64,000 nucleotides of DNA from Bacteroidota bacterium (GCA_025363385.1 JANYEA010000123.1:1-64000), one strand, 5' to 3'. Shown: positions 33,365 to 43,425, numbered from the stretch's first letter. Notes: a model not told the origin generated them from the letters alone. Numbers and translations: made by a program.

Positions 33365-33634
33365 TTATTTCTTAGTTCCTGCGTGACCTCTGAAGTTACG
33401 AGTAGGAGCAAATTCACCTAACTTATGGCTTACCATAAACTCTGTTACATAAACAGGGATGAACTTGTTTCCGTTGTGTACTGCAAAAGTGTGTCCAACG
33501 AAATCAGGAGTAATTGTGCTACGACGGCTCCAGGTTTTGATAACACCCTTCTTTGTTTTACCATCATTGATCGCAACAACTTTTTCTTCTAAATTTGCGT
33601 CTACGTAAGGACCTTTTTTAATCGAACGACCCAT
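33365..33634 (-). CDS. rpsS: 30S ribosomal protein S19
   Basis: 89 residues. [17 protein letters not shown] at the start and [17 protein letters not shown] at the end are diagnostic. S19 pairs with S13 in the head of the small subunit. It lies 52 bp upstream of rplV. Confidence 0.97.
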   Translation of the reverse strand: MGRSIKKGPYVDANLEEKVVAINDGKTKKGVIKTWSRRSTITPDFVGHTFAVHNGNKFIPVYVTEFMVSHKLGEFAPTRNFRGHAGTKK

Positions 33635-33682
33635 AATAATTATAAGTTTACTGGTCTATTAGTGATTTATTTTCTGAGCTAA

Positions 33683-34522
33683 TTACTTAGCTAATTTTTT
33701 ACCATCTTTTCTTTGGATAATCAGCTTATCGCTTCCTTTTCCTTTGGTTCTGGTTTTTTCTCCTTTAGCATACTTACCATTTCGGCTACGTGGATGACCA
33801 CCGGATGCTCTACCTTCACCACCACCCATCGGGTGATCTACTGGGTTCATGGCTACACCACGAACACGAGGGCGAATACCTTTCCAACGGTTCCTACCAG
33901 CTTTACCTGCAGTTTCTAAGTTGTGGTCGCTATTTGAAACCACACCAACAGTAGCGTAACAGTTGATCAATACTTTTCTCAATTCGCCTGAAGGCATTTT
34001 CAATACTGCGTATTTCTCTTCCTTATTGGCTAACTGTGCTGATGAACCAGCACTTCTAGCCATTTTTCCACCCTGACCAGGTTGTAATTCAATGTTGTGG
34101 ATATTAGTACCCAATGGCATGAACTTCATAGAAAGTGCATTACCCACTTCAGGTGCTACATTATCACCAGAGATTACAGTTGCACCAACTTGTAAACCAG
34201 CTGGGGCTATAATATATCTCTTCTCGTTATCAGAGTATTGCACCAAAGCAATAAACGCTGTACGGTTTGGATCGTATTGAATAGATAAAACAGTTGCTGG
34301 AATATCCTTCTTATTTCTTTTGAAATCGATAATACGGTAATGGTGTTTGTTTCCACCGCCCATATATCTTGATACCCTACGGCCTTGAACGTTACGTCCG
34401 GCAGTATTCTTCTGAGGCTCCAACAAACTCTTTTCAGGAGTCATTGTAGTGATTTCAGCATAGGCATTTCCGACTCTCCAACGAGTTCCTGCTGTAATCG
34501 GTTTGTACTTTTTAAGTGCCAT
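33683..34522 (-). CDS. rplB: 50S ribosomal protein L2
   Basis: 279 residues. The C-terminal signature [19 protein letters not shown] includes the histidine linked to peptidyl transfer activity. The central [17 protein letters not shown] and the N-terminal [15 protein letters not shown] blocks are normal. L2 is essential for subunit association. Basic Lys/Gly tail [14 protein letters not shown]. It lies 48 bp upstream of rpsS. Confidence 0.98.
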   Translation of the reverse strand: MALKKYKPITAGTRWRVGNAYAEITTMTPEKSLLEPQKNTAGRNVQGRRVSRYMGGGNKHHYRIIDFKRNKKDIPATVLSIQYDPNRTAFIALVQYSDNEKRYIIAPAGLQVGATVISGDNVAPEVGNALSMKFMPLGTNIHNIELQPGQGGKMARSAGSSAQLANKEEKYAVLKMPSGELRKVLINCYATVGVVSNSDHNLETAGKAGRNRWKGIRPRVRGVAMNPVDHPMGGGEGRASGGHPRSRNGKYAKGEKTRTKGKGSDKLIIQRKDGKKLAK

Positions 34523-34569
34523 TTCTTTTTCTTTTAATCAGCGAATTTTTCAGCTTCGCTTGCTATATA

Positions 34570-34869
34570 TTAAATGTTTGCGTAAAGATCTATCGTCTCA
34601 CCTTCAGCCACTGTAACCAGCGCTTTCTTGTAAGCAGATTTCATACCCTGAATAAAACCAGCTTTTGTATACCGGGTTTTATTTTTACCAGGAACAACAA
34701 CAGTATTTACATCTACTACGGTTACACCATAGAAATCTTCTACTGCCTTTTTGATCTCAAGCTTGTTTGCTTTACGATCTACTTTGAAAGCATATTTGCG
34801 CAATTTTTCTTGTTGTGCGTTTGCCTTTTCTGTTAAGATCGGTTTTATTAATATTTCAGAAGGTTTCAT
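34570..34869 (-). CDS. rplW: 50S ribosomal protein L23
   Basis: 99 residues. ILIKPILTEKANAQQEK, YAFKVDRKANKLEIKKAVE and the GKNKTRYTKAGF loop are the L23 pattern. It frames the exit tunnel and is the docking site for trigger factor and signal recognition particle. It lies 29 bp downstream of rplD. Confidence 0.97.
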   Translation of the reverse strand: MKPSEILIKPILTEKANAQQEKLRKYAFKVDRKANKLEIKKAVEDFYGVTVVDVNTVVVPGKNKTRYTKAGFIQGMKSAYKKALVTVAEGETIDLYANI

Positions 34870-34898
34870 TTATTTTATTTGAAACGTTACTAATTCAA

Positions 34899-35537
34899 TT
34901 ACGCTACTACCTCAGCATCGTTGTCTGCAAAAATTTTTGCTGTGTTCTCAGTAAGAACCAACACATCTGCATTCATGATCTCATAAGTATTGATATCTGC
35001 TAACAAAGTGCTCGCTACATTTGGAACGTTACGAGTGCTTAGGTATAAATTATCGTTGTACTCTGGTAATACGATCAATGTTTTCTTATCGCTTAAGTTT
35101 AAAGCTTGCATTGCTGCAACCAATTCCTTGGTTTTAGGTACTTCCATGTTCACTTCTTCAATCACATAGATTGCACCATCTTTCGCTTTATGACTTAAAG
35201 CAGAGATCTTAGCCAAATCTTTTACTTTACGATTCAATTTGAAATCGTAAGCGTGCGGTTTTGGTCCGAAGATAGTACCACCACCCTTGTATAAAGGGTT
35301 ACGGATATTACCTTTACGAGCCCCACCAGTTCCTTTTTGTTTGTGCAGTTTGCGGCTAGCACCTTGAACTTCGGCACGAGTTTTAACCTTGTGTGTACCT
35401 TGACGGCCAGCAGCCAAATACTGCTTAACTGCCAACCAGATCACGTGATCATTTGGTTCGATTCCAAATACTTCTTCAGGTAATTCAACCGTTCTACCGG
35501 TTTTCTGTCCTTTTATGTTTAATACGTCTACTTGCAT
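34899..35537 (-). CDS. rplD: 50S ribosomal protein L4
   Basis: 212 residues. The tunnel loop is KLHKQKGTGGARKGNIRNP followed by GGGTIFGPKPHAY, the L4 hallmark. In enteric bacteria L4 also represses the S10 operon through its leader; a structured spacer exists here between rpsJ and rplC but binding is not shown. It lies 22 bp downstream of rplC. Confidence 0.97.
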   Translation of the reverse strand: MQVDVLNIKGQKTGRTVELPEEVFGIEPNDHVIWLAVKQYLAAGRQGTHKVKTRAEVQGASRKLHKQKGTGGARKGNIRNPLYKGGGTIFGPKPHAYDFKLNRKVKDLAKISALSHKAKDGAIYVIEEVNMEVPKTKELVAAMQALNLSDKKTLIVLPEYNDNLYLSTRNVPNVASTLLADINTYEIMNADVLVLTENTAKIFADNDAEVVA

Positions 35538-35559
35538 TTTCTTCAGATTAAGTGGGTGA

Positions 35560-36177
35560 TTATTTCTGGATTAAAACGATTGATCCGTTATGTCCAGGAA
35601 CTGAACCGCTGATCAGGATATAGTTTTTTTCAGGGAAAATCTTTACCACTTTCAAACCCTTAAGTTTAACGCGGTCGTTACCCATACGTCCTGCCATTCT
35701 CATTCCTTTGAATACTCTTGAAGGATAAGAAGATCCACCAATAGAACCAGGTGCTCTCTGACGATCGTGCTGACCATGGGATGCTTCACCCACACCAGAG
35801 AATCCGTGGCGCTTTACAACACCCTGGAAACCTTTACCCTTAGTTGTTCCTACTACTTCGATCTTGTCGCCTTCAGCGAAAATGTCTAAAGTAATAGTCT
35901 CACCCAAAGATTTCTCTATTGAATAATTGCGGAATTCTTTAACGAATTTTTTTGCGGAGGTCTGAGCTTTTGCGTAGTGATTAATCTCAGCTTTTGTAGC
36001 GTGCTTGTCTTTCTTGTCGCCATAGGCTAACTGAACTGCACTGTAACCGTCGGTCTCAATGGTCTTAACCTGAGTAACGGTATTCGGACCAGCTTCGATA
36101 ATGGTACAAGCTATTTGCTTGCCATCTTCAGCGAAGATGCTGGTCATACCAATTTTTTTTCCAATAATTCCTTTCAT
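35560..36177 (-). CDS. rplC: 50S ribosomal protein L3
   Basis: The track ORF begins 15 codons earlier; the ATG at 36177 ([20 protein letters not shown]) is the true L3 start by homology and gives 205 residues. The central [16 protein letters not shown] loop is the L3 signature, with the glutamine methylated by PrmB in other bacteria at its usual place. L3 begins large-subunit assembly. A 305-bp stretch lies between this start and the end of rpsJ. Confidence 0.96.
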   Translation of the reverse strand: MKGIIGKKIGMTSIFAEDGKQIACTIIEAGPNTVTQVKTIETDGYSAVQLAYGDKKDKHATKAEINHYAKAQTSAKKFVKEFRNYSIEKSLGETITLDIFAEGDKIEVVGTTKGKGFQGVVKRHGFSGVGEASHGQHDRQRAPGSIGGSSYPSRVFKGMRMAGRMGNDRVKLKGLKVVKIFPEKNYILISGSVPGHNGSIVLIQK

Positions 36178-36482
36178 CGTGTTTGCGGTTTGTGCCCCGC
36201 GGAGGTATGTAGGACATTTCACCGATGAAAGCGAAATTCAATCCCTGTTGACTGCCGACCTTTTCCTTAGTTTTCTCTAATTACAGAGAAGGGGAAGTAC
36301 CGGAAGTAAACAAACCTCGAAGGGCCTGTTTATATGTTGTCCACTTTAGCTTTTCACAACCTAAGTTGCTGCCTAGTGGCTTTCTTTAATCAGAGCTACT
36401 TTTCTCCTGTTGAGGGAGTTGGTAGTTGATGTATATTTTAAAAAGAACTTCTTTGTTGTCGCAGCATCTGAGCTAACCCAGA
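36178..36482 (-). promoter_or_regulatory. long structured spacer between rpsJ and rplC
   Basis: About 305 nt with no supported gene. It contains a hairpin TTCTCT (36273-36278) / AGAGAA (36285-36290), extended by outer TTCC/GGGAA pairs, and several GC-rich patches. No TAnnTTTG box was found. It is probably a transcribed leader for rplC, possibly an autoregulatory site for a ribosomal protein. Confidence 0.4.
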
Positions 36483-36788
36483 TTATGCTTTGATTTCAAC
36501 TTCCACACCAGATGGAAGGTCTAACTTACTAAGCGCATCTACTGTTCTAGAAGAAGAAGTGTAGATATCCAATAAACGCTTGTGCGTTGCTAATTGGAAC
36601 TGCTCACGACTCTTTTTGTTTACGTGTGGTGAACGCAAAACAGTAAATATCTTCTTATGAGTAGGCAAAGGAATTGGACCTGTAACTACTGCACCCGTGC
36701 TGCGCACAGTTTTTACGATTTTCTCTGCAGACTTATCTACCAGATTGTGATCGTATGATTGTAATTTGATTCTGATTCTCTGAGACAT
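36483..36788 (-). CDS. rpsJ: 30S ribosomal protein S10
   Basis: The track ORF carries an unlikely 39-residue extension that runs through the promoter; the ATG at 36788 ([20 protein letters not shown]) gives 101 residues, the standard size. [28 protein letters not shown] (split here only by convention) is the S10 signature region. S10 also serves transcription antitermination with NusB. A promoter with the shared TACCTTTG box starts 31 nt upstream, making rpsJ the first gene of the S10/spc transcript. Confidence 0.96.
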   Translation of the reverse strand: MSQRIRIKLQSYDHNLVDKSAEKIVKTVRSTGAVVTGPIPLPTHKKIFTVLRSPHVNKKSREQFQLATHKRLLDIYTSSSRTVDALSKLDLPSGVEVEIKA

Positions 36789-36818
36789 AGACAAAACCCA
36801 ATTTTCTGATTGGGGTTG

Positions 36819-36849
36819 CAAAGGTAAGGGGCAGTAATTGATTGGGCAA
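36819..36849 (-). promoter_or_regulatory. promoter of the S10-spc ribosomal operon
   Basis: Minus strand: TACCTTTG at 36819-36826 and TTG at 36847-36849, 20 nt apart. It lies 30 nt ahead of the rpsJ ATG and is the only clear promoter found for the long ribosomal run. Confidence 0.75.
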
Positions 36850-36982
36850 GTATTTTTGAAACTTTTTTGTGAATTTCTTTGAAAAAAATCGAAAAACATA
36901 CCCAAAATAGCTTTTTAGGGATTTTATTAACCAACTTATCCCCAAAGCTTTCTCGCTTTTCTGCTAAATTTTACTTTTTTCC

Positions 36983-37015
36983 AAAAAAAACCCGTCCCAA
37001 AAACTCGGAACGGGG
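36983..37015 (-). terminator. fusA terminator
   Basis: CCCGT (36991-36995) pairs with ACGGG (37010-37014), with further imperfect pairs inside. Eight A to its left give a T-run on the minus strand. It lies 28 nt after the fusA stop. Confidence 0.75.
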
Positions 37016-37042
37016 TATATTGAAATTTATTCTAGTTGTAAA

Positions 37043-39193
37043 TTAATCTTCCGATTTCACTTTACCTTTTGCCTTCGCGATCACTTCTTCAGCGATATTG
37101 TTAGGTGCTGGGTTATAATGACTGAACTCCATTGTTGAAGATGCACGACCAGAAGACAATGAACGTAACTGAGTTACATAACCGAACATTTCGCTCAATG
37201 GAACTTTAGCCTTGATCACCTGTGCATTACCACGGGTATCCATACCTTCTAACATTCCACGACGACGGTTCAAGTCACCTGTAACATCTCCCATGTATTG
37301 ATCAGGTGTTACCACTTCAACGCGCATGATGGGTTCCAATAAGGTTGGTTTTGCTTTACGACCAGCTTCACGGAATCCGCCTTTAGCACATAATTCAAAA
37401 GACATCGCATCAGAATCCACCTGGTGGAAGCTTCCGTCGAATACCCTTACTTTCATAGAAACCACAGGATATCCTGCCAAAACACCTACTCCCATAGAAG
37501 ATTCAAAACCTTTCTGAATAGCTGGTACGAATTCTTTAGGGATTGATCCACCAAATAAATCGTTTTTAAATTGGAAAGATTTTCCTGGATTTTCTTTCAA
37601 CCACTCTTCATCAGCAGGTCCGATCGCAAATTGAATATCAGCGAACTTACCACGGCCACCAGATTGTTTCTTCAACACTTCACGGTGCTCGATGGTTGTA
37701 CCAAATGATTCTTTATAGGCTACCTGAGGATTACCCTGGTTGATTTCCACTTTGAACTCGCGACGCATACGGTCTACAATAATCTCAAGGTGCAATTCTC
37801 CCATTCCGGAAAGGATGGTTTGACCAGTATCTTCGTCTGTTTTTACTCTTAATGTAGGATCTTCCTCTACCAATTTAGCGATAGCCATACCCATTTTGTC
37901 GACGTCTACCTGTGTTTTAGGCTCAACTGCTACAGAGATAACAGGCTCAGGTATGAACATGTTCTCTAAAGTGATTGGATGGTTTTCATCGCACAAAGTA
38001 TCACCAGTTTTGATTTCTTTGAAACCTACAGCTGCAGCAATATCACCTGCTTCGATAAAATCGATTGGGTTTTGTTTATTTGCAAACATTTTCATGATAC
38101 GGCTGATACGCTCTTTCTTACCGCTTCTTACATTCAATACATAAGAACCAGCGTCTAAGTGACCAGAATAGCACCGGAAGAACGCTAAACGACCCACGAA
38201 AGGATCGGTCATGATCTTGAAAGCCAATGCAGCAAAAGGTTCTTTTGCATTTGGTTTACGGTAAATGGTTTCTCCTGTATCCGGATTAATACCCGCGGTA
38301 TCATCCACATCTACTGGAGAGGGCAGGTAACGACATACCGCATCTAATGCAGTTTGTACACCTTTATTTTTGAACGAAGATCCGCACATCATTGGAACGA
38401 TACTTAAATCGATACATGCTTTACGAATGGCTTCATGAACCTCATCTTCAGAAATAGAAGCAGGATCTTCGAAGAATTTCTCCATCAAATTATCATCATA
38501 TTCAGCCACAGCTTCAATCAACTGCGCTCTCCAATGATTCGCTTCTTCAACCATGTCTGCCGGAACAGGAATTTCTTTGAAAGTCATTCCTTCTGTTTCC
38601 ATATCCCAGATAACACCTTTCATGGTGATCAAGTCAACCACACCTACGAAATCATCTTCTGCACCGATTGGCAACTGCAATGGAACAGCTTTAGCACCTA
38701 ACATCTCTCTTACCTGGTTTACCACCATCAAGAAGTCAGCACCAGAACGATCCATCTTGTTTACGAATCCAATACGAGGAACTTTGTAACGGTTAGCTTG
38801 GCGCCAAACAGTTTCAGACTGTGGCTCCACACCATCTACCGCAGAAAACAAAGCGATCAAACCATCCAATACGCGCATAGAACGCTCCACCTCTACTGTA
38901 AAGTCAACGTGACCCGGAGTATCGATGATATTGAAATAATAAGATTTGGTATTCGCATCTGCAGTACCCTTATTAGTTGGGAATTTCCACTCACAGCTAA
39001 CTGCAGCTGATGTAATGGTAATACCTCTTTCTTTTTCTTGCTCCATCCAGTCGGTAGTAGCCGCACCATCGTGCACTTCACCGATCTTATGAATCATACC
39101 GGTATAGCGTAGGATACGCTCGGTAGTTGTGGTTTTACCAGCATCAATGTGCGCAGCAATACCAAAGTTGCGTTGTAATCTCAAGTCCGCCAT
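37043..39193 (-). CDS. fusA: elongation factor G
   Basis: 716 residues. The GTPase motifs are complete: G1 [15 protein letters not shown], switch [17 protein letters not shown], and NKMDRSGAD for guanine recognition. Domains II to V follow, with [14 protein letters not shown] in domain III and [15 protein letters not shown] in domain V. EF-G drives translocation and, with RRF, ribosome recycling. It has its own promoter and terminator, so it is separate from both rpsL-rpsG and rpsJ. tuf does not follow. Confidence 0.98.
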   Translation of the reverse strand: MADLRLQRNFGIAAHIDAGKTTTTERILRYTGMIHKIGEVHDGAATTDWMEQEKERGITITSAAVSCEWKFPTNKGTADANTKSYYFNIIDTPGHVDFTVEVERSMRVLDGLIALFSAVDGVEPQSETVWRQANRYKVPRIGFVNKMDRSGADFLMVVNQVREMLGAKAVPLQLPIGAEDDFVGVVDLITMKGVIWDMETEGMTFKEIPVPADMVEEANHWRAQLIEAVAEYDDNLMEKFFEDPASISEDEVHEAIRKACIDLSIVPMMCGSSFKNKGVQTALDAVCRYLPSPVDVDDTAGINPDTGETIYRKPNAKEPFAALAFKIMTDPFVGRLAFFRCYSGHLDAGSYVLNVRSGKKERISRIMKMFANKQNPIDFIEAGDIAAAVGFKEIKTGDTLCDENHPITLENMFIPEPVISVAVEPKTQVDVDKMGMAIAKLVEEDPTLRVKTDEDTGQTILSGMGELHLEIIVDRMRREFKVEINQGNPQVAYKESFGTTIEHREVLKKQSGGRGKFADIQFAIGPADEEWLKENPGKSFQFKNDLFGGSIPKEFVPAIQKGFESSMGVGVLAGYPVVSMKVRVFDGSFHQVDSDAMSFELCAKGGFREAGRKAKPTLLEPIMRVEVVTPDQYMGDVTGDLNRRRGMLEGMDTRGNAQVIKAKVPLSEMFGYVTQLRSLSSGRASSTMEFSHYNPAPNNIAEEVIAKAKGKVKSED

Positions 39194-39251
39194 AAAGAGT
39201 TCTTGTTTAATTTTTATATTTTGAAGTACACTTCAAATTTTTTTCGAGCCG

Positions 39252-39280
39252 CAAAGGTAGGAATTATCCCGATTGAACAA
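39252..39280 (-). promoter_or_regulatory. fusA promoter
   Basis: Minus strand: TACCTTTG at 39252-39259 and TTG at 39278-39280, 18 nt apart. The leader to the fusA ATG is about 50 nt. Confidence 0.75.
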
Positions 39281-39336
39281 GTAGTTCCTAAAGAATAAAT
39301 TCTTATGGGGATAATTTGTTGACCTGCCACCATAAA

Positions 39337-39361
39337 AAAACCCCGAACTGATCGGGGTTTT
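39337..39361 (-). terminator. rpsL-rpsG terminator
   Basis: AAAACCCCGA (39337-39346) pairs perfectly with TCGGGGTTTT (39352-39361) around a 5-nt loop. The A-run to its left supplies a T-run on the minus strand. It lies about 20 nt after the rpsG stop. Confidence 0.9.
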
Positions 39362-39382
39362 CCTATATAGAACGGATTCTTA

Positions 39383-39850
39383 TTAAACTTTAAAGTGTGA
39401 GAACGCTTTGTTTGCCTCAGCCATACGGTGTGTATCTTCTTTCTTTTTGAAAGCGGCACCTTCACCCTTTGCTGCTGCAATGATCTCGTTTGATAATTTA
39501 TCGGCCATGGTTCTACCATTTCTTTCGCGACTGTAACGGATTAACCATTTCATGCTCAAAGAAATTTTACGATCAGCACGAACTTCCGCAGGAATCTGAA
39601 AAGTGGCACCACCAATACGACGGCTACGTACTTCTACAGCAGGCGTTACATTTGCAATGGCTTTTTTCCAAACCTCATATCCGTCTTCACCAGTTACTTT
39701 GGTTACTTTATCAACTGCATCATAAAAAATGTTGATTGCAGTAGATTTTTTACCTTGCCACATCAAATTGTTGATGAAACGAGTAACTAGTTTATCATTG
39801 AAACGTCCGTCTGGAGCGAGAGGTAATTTTTTGGCTTGTGCTTTACGCAT
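39383..39850 (-). CDS. rpsG: 30S ribosomal protein S7
   Basis: 155 residues. It opens MRKAQAKKLPLAPDGRFND and includes VEVRSRRIGGATFQIPAEVR and RNGRTMADKLSNEI, the S7 pattern. S7 nucleates assembly of the small-subunit head and touches the E-site tRNA. It lies 67 bp downstream of rpsL and ends at a strong terminator. Confidence 0.97.
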   Translation of the reverse strand: MRKAQAKKLPLAPDGRFNDKLVTRFINNLMWQGKKSTAINIFYDAVDKVTKVTGEDGYEVWKKAIANVTPAVEVRSRRIGGATFQIPAEVRADRKISLSMKWLIRYSRERNGRTMADKLSNEIIAAAKGEGAAFKKKEDTHRMAEANKAFSHFKV

Positions 39851-39917
39851 TGTTGCTAATTTTTAATTTGAGCTGAATTTCTTCAAGTATTAAAACTTTA
39901 CTCAGCTGAATAATGGA

Positions 39918-40298
39918 TTATTTTTTTGCTTTTTCTTTCTTCGTACCATATTTAGAACGACTCTTCTTACGATCTTTCACACCTGCAGTATCCAAGCTAC
40001 CGCGTACAATGTGATAACGTACACCCGGCAAATCCTTTACACGACCACCACGTATCAAAACGATACTGTGCTCTTGTAGGTTATGTCCTTCACCTGGGAT
40101 ATAGGCGATAACTTCCACTTTATTGGTCAAACGAACCTTCGCTACCTTACGTAACGCAGAGTTTGGCTTCTTAGGAGTGGTTGTGTAAACCCTTGTACAA
40201 ACACCACGGCGCTGAGGACATGCATCCAAAGCTCTTGATTTACTTTTAGCCCTGATTATTTCGCGACCTTTTCTAACTAATTGCTGTATTGTAGGCAT
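39918..40298 (-). CDS. rpsL: 30S ribosomal protein S12
   Basis: 126 residues. [20 protein letters not shown] begins the protein, and [19 protein letters not shown] and [18 protein letters not shown] are the decoding-centre loops. K43 and K87 are both lysine, the streptomycin-sensitive state in other bacteria. The conserved aspartate in VKDLPG is present for beta-methylthiolation. A lysine-rich tail ends the protein. The promoter with TACCTTTG lies 26 nt upstream. Confidence 0.98.
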   Translation of the reverse strand: MPTIQQLVRKGREIIRAKSKSRALDACPQRRGVCTRVYTTTPKKPNSALRKVAKVRLTNKVEVIAYIPGEGHNLQEHSIVLIRGGRVKDLPGVRYHIVRGSLDTAGVKDRKKSRSKYGTKKEKAKK

Positions 40299-40324
40299 TC
40301 TAATCCGTTTAAAATTTCGGACGG

Positions 40325-40354
40325 CAAAGGTAATGGCTGGATGTGAAAAACCAA
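40325..40354 (-). promoter_or_regulatory. rpsL-rpsG promoter
   Basis: Minus strand: TACCTTTG at 40325-40332 and TTG at 40352-40354, 19 nt apart. The leader is about 20-25 nt long. Confidence 0.75.
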
Positions 40355-40610
40355 AATGTTTTCAAAAGTTTTCCCCTAGTATTTCAAAAATAAATCAAAA
40401 TAGACCCAATTCTGCCTGAAAATCGGGGATAAATACTAATTACATCAACCCATAATTTAGAATAATTGGGCAAAAATCCACAAACCCGCTAAAACACCTC
40501 AGCCCCAATAAGCTGAAACACCCAAATTGAGAAAAGTTTTAGCCCAATCTCCTTTTGCCCCTTGTGAAAGGGATTCTCCCCTATTTATTTTGTTGCTTCA
40601 AACCTGTACG
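40355..40610. other. AT-rich divergent intergenic stretch
   Basis: Between the rpsL promoter and the start of the large T9SS protein I see no further gene. The ORF track extends the T9SS gene to 40527, but the signal peptide begins at 40611. No clear promoter box for the rightward gene was identified. Confidence 0.5.
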
Positions 40611-43211
40611 ATGCTACGCAAAATACTTTTTACCTTCATTTTTCTGCTCGTTTTCTGTAGAATACAAGCCCAAAGCAACCTTTTAAACCCAGGCGATATT
40701 GCTATCATTGCTTTCCAATCAGATAATAACGATCAATTTGCCTTCCTCTGCCTAGTTAATATAGCCCCCAATACCCAGATTCAATTTTCCGAAAAGGGCT
40801 GGAATGGTTCCCTTCCCACCCCCGTTTTTGTAAGTACCACTGAGGGGATTCATACCTGGACTGCCCCTAACATTACTTTGCCAACAGGAACGGTGGTTAT
40901 CATCGGCTTCAATAACCTTGGAACGGCCCCATTTGCCAACTATGGAATAGTTCAATCAACTGCAGCAGCAAAACTTTCTACTTCCGGTGATGAATTGTTG
41001 GCTTTTCAAGGTAGCATAACCGCCCCGCATTTTATATATGCCTTTGGATCCAGACCCTGGATTACTGCAGGCATCCCAACATCCAACCAATCATGGCTGC
41101 CTTCACCTCTTCTAAATGGGGTAACAGCCCGCGACTTTGCCACCGAAAATGATAACCAATATTTTAAACTACTGGAATACGCAGACTCAAAAGATTCTCT
41201 TCTTTCTTCAATTGGCAATACAAAAAACTGGGTCAGGAGTAATAATCGGTTTAGCAATTTACCCAATTGGCATTTTCAAATTCTAACGCATTACTTTTTG
41301 AGACCTCAGGGAAACCCGATTCATTTAACTAGTTGGGGAACCCTTTCAGATGGTAGTGGCATCACTCCGAATTCATTTATAGCCTCAGGAAATACTTTTC
41401 ATATTAGCAATCAATCTGGAACCATTCTACTAACAGATAACTGGAATCTGGATCGATTATGGATAGATAAAAATCAATATTTATCAATCAATGGGTTCCA
41501 ATTAATTTTTTCTGCCCTGATGGATTCGAGCAAAGGATTCATCATAGGTTCGGATGCATCAATTATCCAAATCAAAGGAAAATCGGCGCCACTATATTTT
41601 GATGCTGGTTCTGCTATATTGAACCAACTAATTCTGACAGCAGGTGCAAGTGTTAGTTTACAAAATACACTCAAAATTGTTTCCGGCAATTCCCCGGGAA
41701 CCGTTTACCTCGGGGATAGCTCCTTTTTAAACACCCACGGAAATTTGGTATTAACTGCTTCCGAAAAAGGATCATCCTCCATTTCCTCGTTGGGTAAAAA
41801 TGCCACAATAAAAGGACCCGTTGAAGTGCAGAAGTATATTCCTGCAGGTAAAAGAAATTTTAGGTTTTTAAGTCACCCTTTTGCCAACCCAATATCATTG
41901 AATCAGCTTACAAACGATATTGATATTACTGGTAGATCTGGCTCATCCAATGGCTTCACAAATACCAATACCAATAACCCTTCTGCGTTTTGGTATAACC
42001 CTTTATTGGCCGATCAACATCAGAACGAATTAGGATGGATAGCTTTTACCAATACCAATGGTTTGGGAAATAATTCCTGGAATCCGAAACAAGGCATCCG
42101 GATTAACCTAAGAGGCAGCAAGGGAGAGGGTTTGAACGGACAACCCTATTTGCCTTCCCCCATTCTTTTACACCTAAAAGACAGCCTGAACACCGGAGAT
42201 CAAATAGTTTCTTTAACGAAGAATACACATAACGATGGATATAATTTAATAGGGAATCCTTTTGCTGCAGAGATTGATATGAGCAAAATACAATTAGGTC
42301 AAAATATTGTTCCTAATTTTTATTTATGGGACCCTTATATGGGTACGAAAGGGGGCTATTCATGTTACCCATTTTCGAATAGTATTTATTTGCCAAGTTT
42401 TGCTGCATTCTTTGCACAAACAATTGATTCAAGCATGGGCAATCAATTGCTTTTTCCTGAAAGCAGTAAAGTAAATAATAGCCAATCCATTCGGATTTTA
42501 GGCAATACAGAAAAAATAAAGAATCAATTAGAATTCATAGTGGAGGCCGATAGCATTATTTGGGATAGGGCCCTATTTATTTTCAATAAGACCGCAACTG
42601 ATAGCGTTGATTTTTATGATGCCAAAAAAATGATGAACCCTGATTTTAGTTTATTCAGTTGGAGTGCTGAAAAAGTGAAATTATGTGTTGATACAAGATC
42701 GAGTTTACACCCTACACGTATACCAATGGCACTAACTTCTTCCCTATTCAAAACATTTCAGTTAAAAGTTTCTCAAGTGCCCGAAATATTGGGTTATCAT
42801 CTTTATTTGATAGACAAAATAGCTGAGCGAAAATTATTATTAAAATCAGGATTGAACTATTCTTTTCAAGTAGATAGTTTGCCAGAATTAAAAGACAGTA
42901 TTCGTTTCGAAATTCAATTAATGGCTAACACAGTTAACACTTTCAATTCAATTGAAGTTTCAAAATTAATTTGCCAATTATTCCCCAATCCTACGAACCA
43001 TCAATTGTTGCTGAATATACAATCACCCCTACTATTACCCATAACAATATCAGTTACAAATTCTTTAGGTCAAATAATGCTTCATAAAGTGTTGGCTACC
43101 GCACATCAGATAAATGATACGATTTTATTAGACACTTTTGCAGCTGGAATTTATTTCATTCAGATTTCCAATAGTGAAGAAACCATCATTCAAAAAATTA
43201 TCAAGTACTAA
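40611..43211 (+). CDS. large secreted protein with T9SS type A sorting domain
   Basis: The ATG at 40611 begins a clear signal peptide (MLRKILFTFIFLLVFCRIQAQ); the 28 residues ahead of it in the track are spurious. The mature protein (866 residues in all) starts with a domain marked by LLNPGDIAIIAFQSDNNDQF and TQIQFSEKGWNG, a pattern seen in many Bacteroidota surface proteins. A central Gly/Ser/Asn-rich beta region follows (about 240-640). The final 80 residues are a T9SS type A tail: QLFPNPTNHQLLLNI, then ITNSLGQ-like VTNSLGQIML and AGIYFIQISNSEE. It should be exported and anchored at the cell surface; ligand unknown. A PID-CTERM-like gene follows 10 bp later. Confidence 0.85.
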   Translation: MLRKILFTFIFLLVFCRIQAQSNLLNPGDIAIIAFQSDNNDQFAFLCLVNIAPNTQIQFSEKGWNGSLPTPVFVSTTEGIHTWTAPNITLPTGTVVIIGFNNLGTAPFANYGIVQSTAAAKLSTSGDELLAFQGSITAPHFIYAFGSRPWITAGIPTSNQSWLPSPLLNGVTARDFATENDNQYFKLLEYADSKDSLLSSIGNTKNWVRSNNRFSNLPNWHFQILTHYFLRPQGNPIHLTSWGTLSDGSGITPNSFIASGNTFHISNQSGTILLTDNWNLDRLWIDKNQYLSINGFQLIFSALMDSSKGFIIGSDASIIQIKGKSAPLYFDAGSAILNQLILTAGASVSLQNTLKIVSGNSPGTVYLGDSSFLNTHGNLVLTASEKGSSSISSLGKNATIKGPVEVQKYIPAGKRNFRFLSHPFANPISLNQLTNDIDITGRSGSSNGFTNTNTNNPSAFWYNPLLADQHQNELGWIAFTNTNGLGNNSWNPKQGIRINLRGSKGEGLNGQPYLPSPILLHLKDSLNTGDQIVSLTKNTHNDGYNLIGNPFAAEIDMSKIQLGQNIVPNFYLWDPYMGTKGGYSCYPFSNSIYLPSFAAFFAQTIDSSMGNQLLFPESSKVNNSQSIRILGNTEKIKNQLEFIVEADSIIWDRALFIFNKTATDSVDFYDAKKMMNPDFSLFSWSAEKVKLCVDTRSSLHPTRIPMALTSSLFKTFQLKVSQVPEILGYHLYLIDKIAERKLLLKSGLNYSFQVDSLPELKDSIRFEIQLMANTVNTFNSIEVSKLICQLFPNPTNHQLLLNIQSPLLLPITISVTNSLGQIMLHKVLATAHQINDTILLDTFAAGIYFIQISNSEETIIQKIIKY

Positions 43212-43221
43212 AATCAGCCTC

Positions 43222-43425
43222 ATGAAATCTTGCAGCCTCTATTACATCATGCTCTATACCTTCTTATCTTTTTATTACACACCTATTATGGCTCAACCTC
43301 CAAGTTTTGACAATGATACCGCAGACGTGCCAATAGATGGTGGCCTGAGTATTTTATTAGCTGTGGGTATTGGTTATGGAATTAAACGAAGTTTACAACA
43401 AACAAATAATCCTAAAAACAAATAG
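43222..43425 (+). CDS. PID-CTERM-like small membrane-anchored peptide
   Basis: The ATG at 43222 gives 67 residues. A signal peptide (MKSCSLYYIMLYTFLSFYY...MAQ) leads to a short acidic/Pro linker (PPSFDNDTAD). Then comes VPIDGGLSILLAVGIGYGIKR, a Pro-Ile-Asp-Gly-Gly motif followed by a short hydrophobic span and a basic tail. This is the layout of PID-CTERM proteins in Bacteroidota, as I remember them. No catalytic domain is present. It follows the large T9SS protein by 10 bp, suggesting one transcript and a shared role. The track ORF starts earlier, inside the T9SS gene, and is not needed. Confidence 0.75.
   Translation: MKSCSLYYIMLYTFLSFYYTPIMAQPPSFDNDTADVPIDGGLSILLAVGIGYGIKRSLQQTNNPKNK

Noticed and set aside
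36789-36905. N-terminal extension of S10 in the ORF track
   Set aside because: It runs through the promoter boxes; S10 begins at MSQRIRIKL as in other bacteria.
40527-40610. Extension of the T9SS protein ahead of the signal peptide
   Set aside because: A signal peptide must be N-terminal; the ATG at 40611 begins one.
43138-43221. Upstream part of the 95-residue ORF of the PID-CTERM gene
   Set aside because: It overlaps the T9SS gene in another frame; the ATG at 43222 starts the signal peptide.
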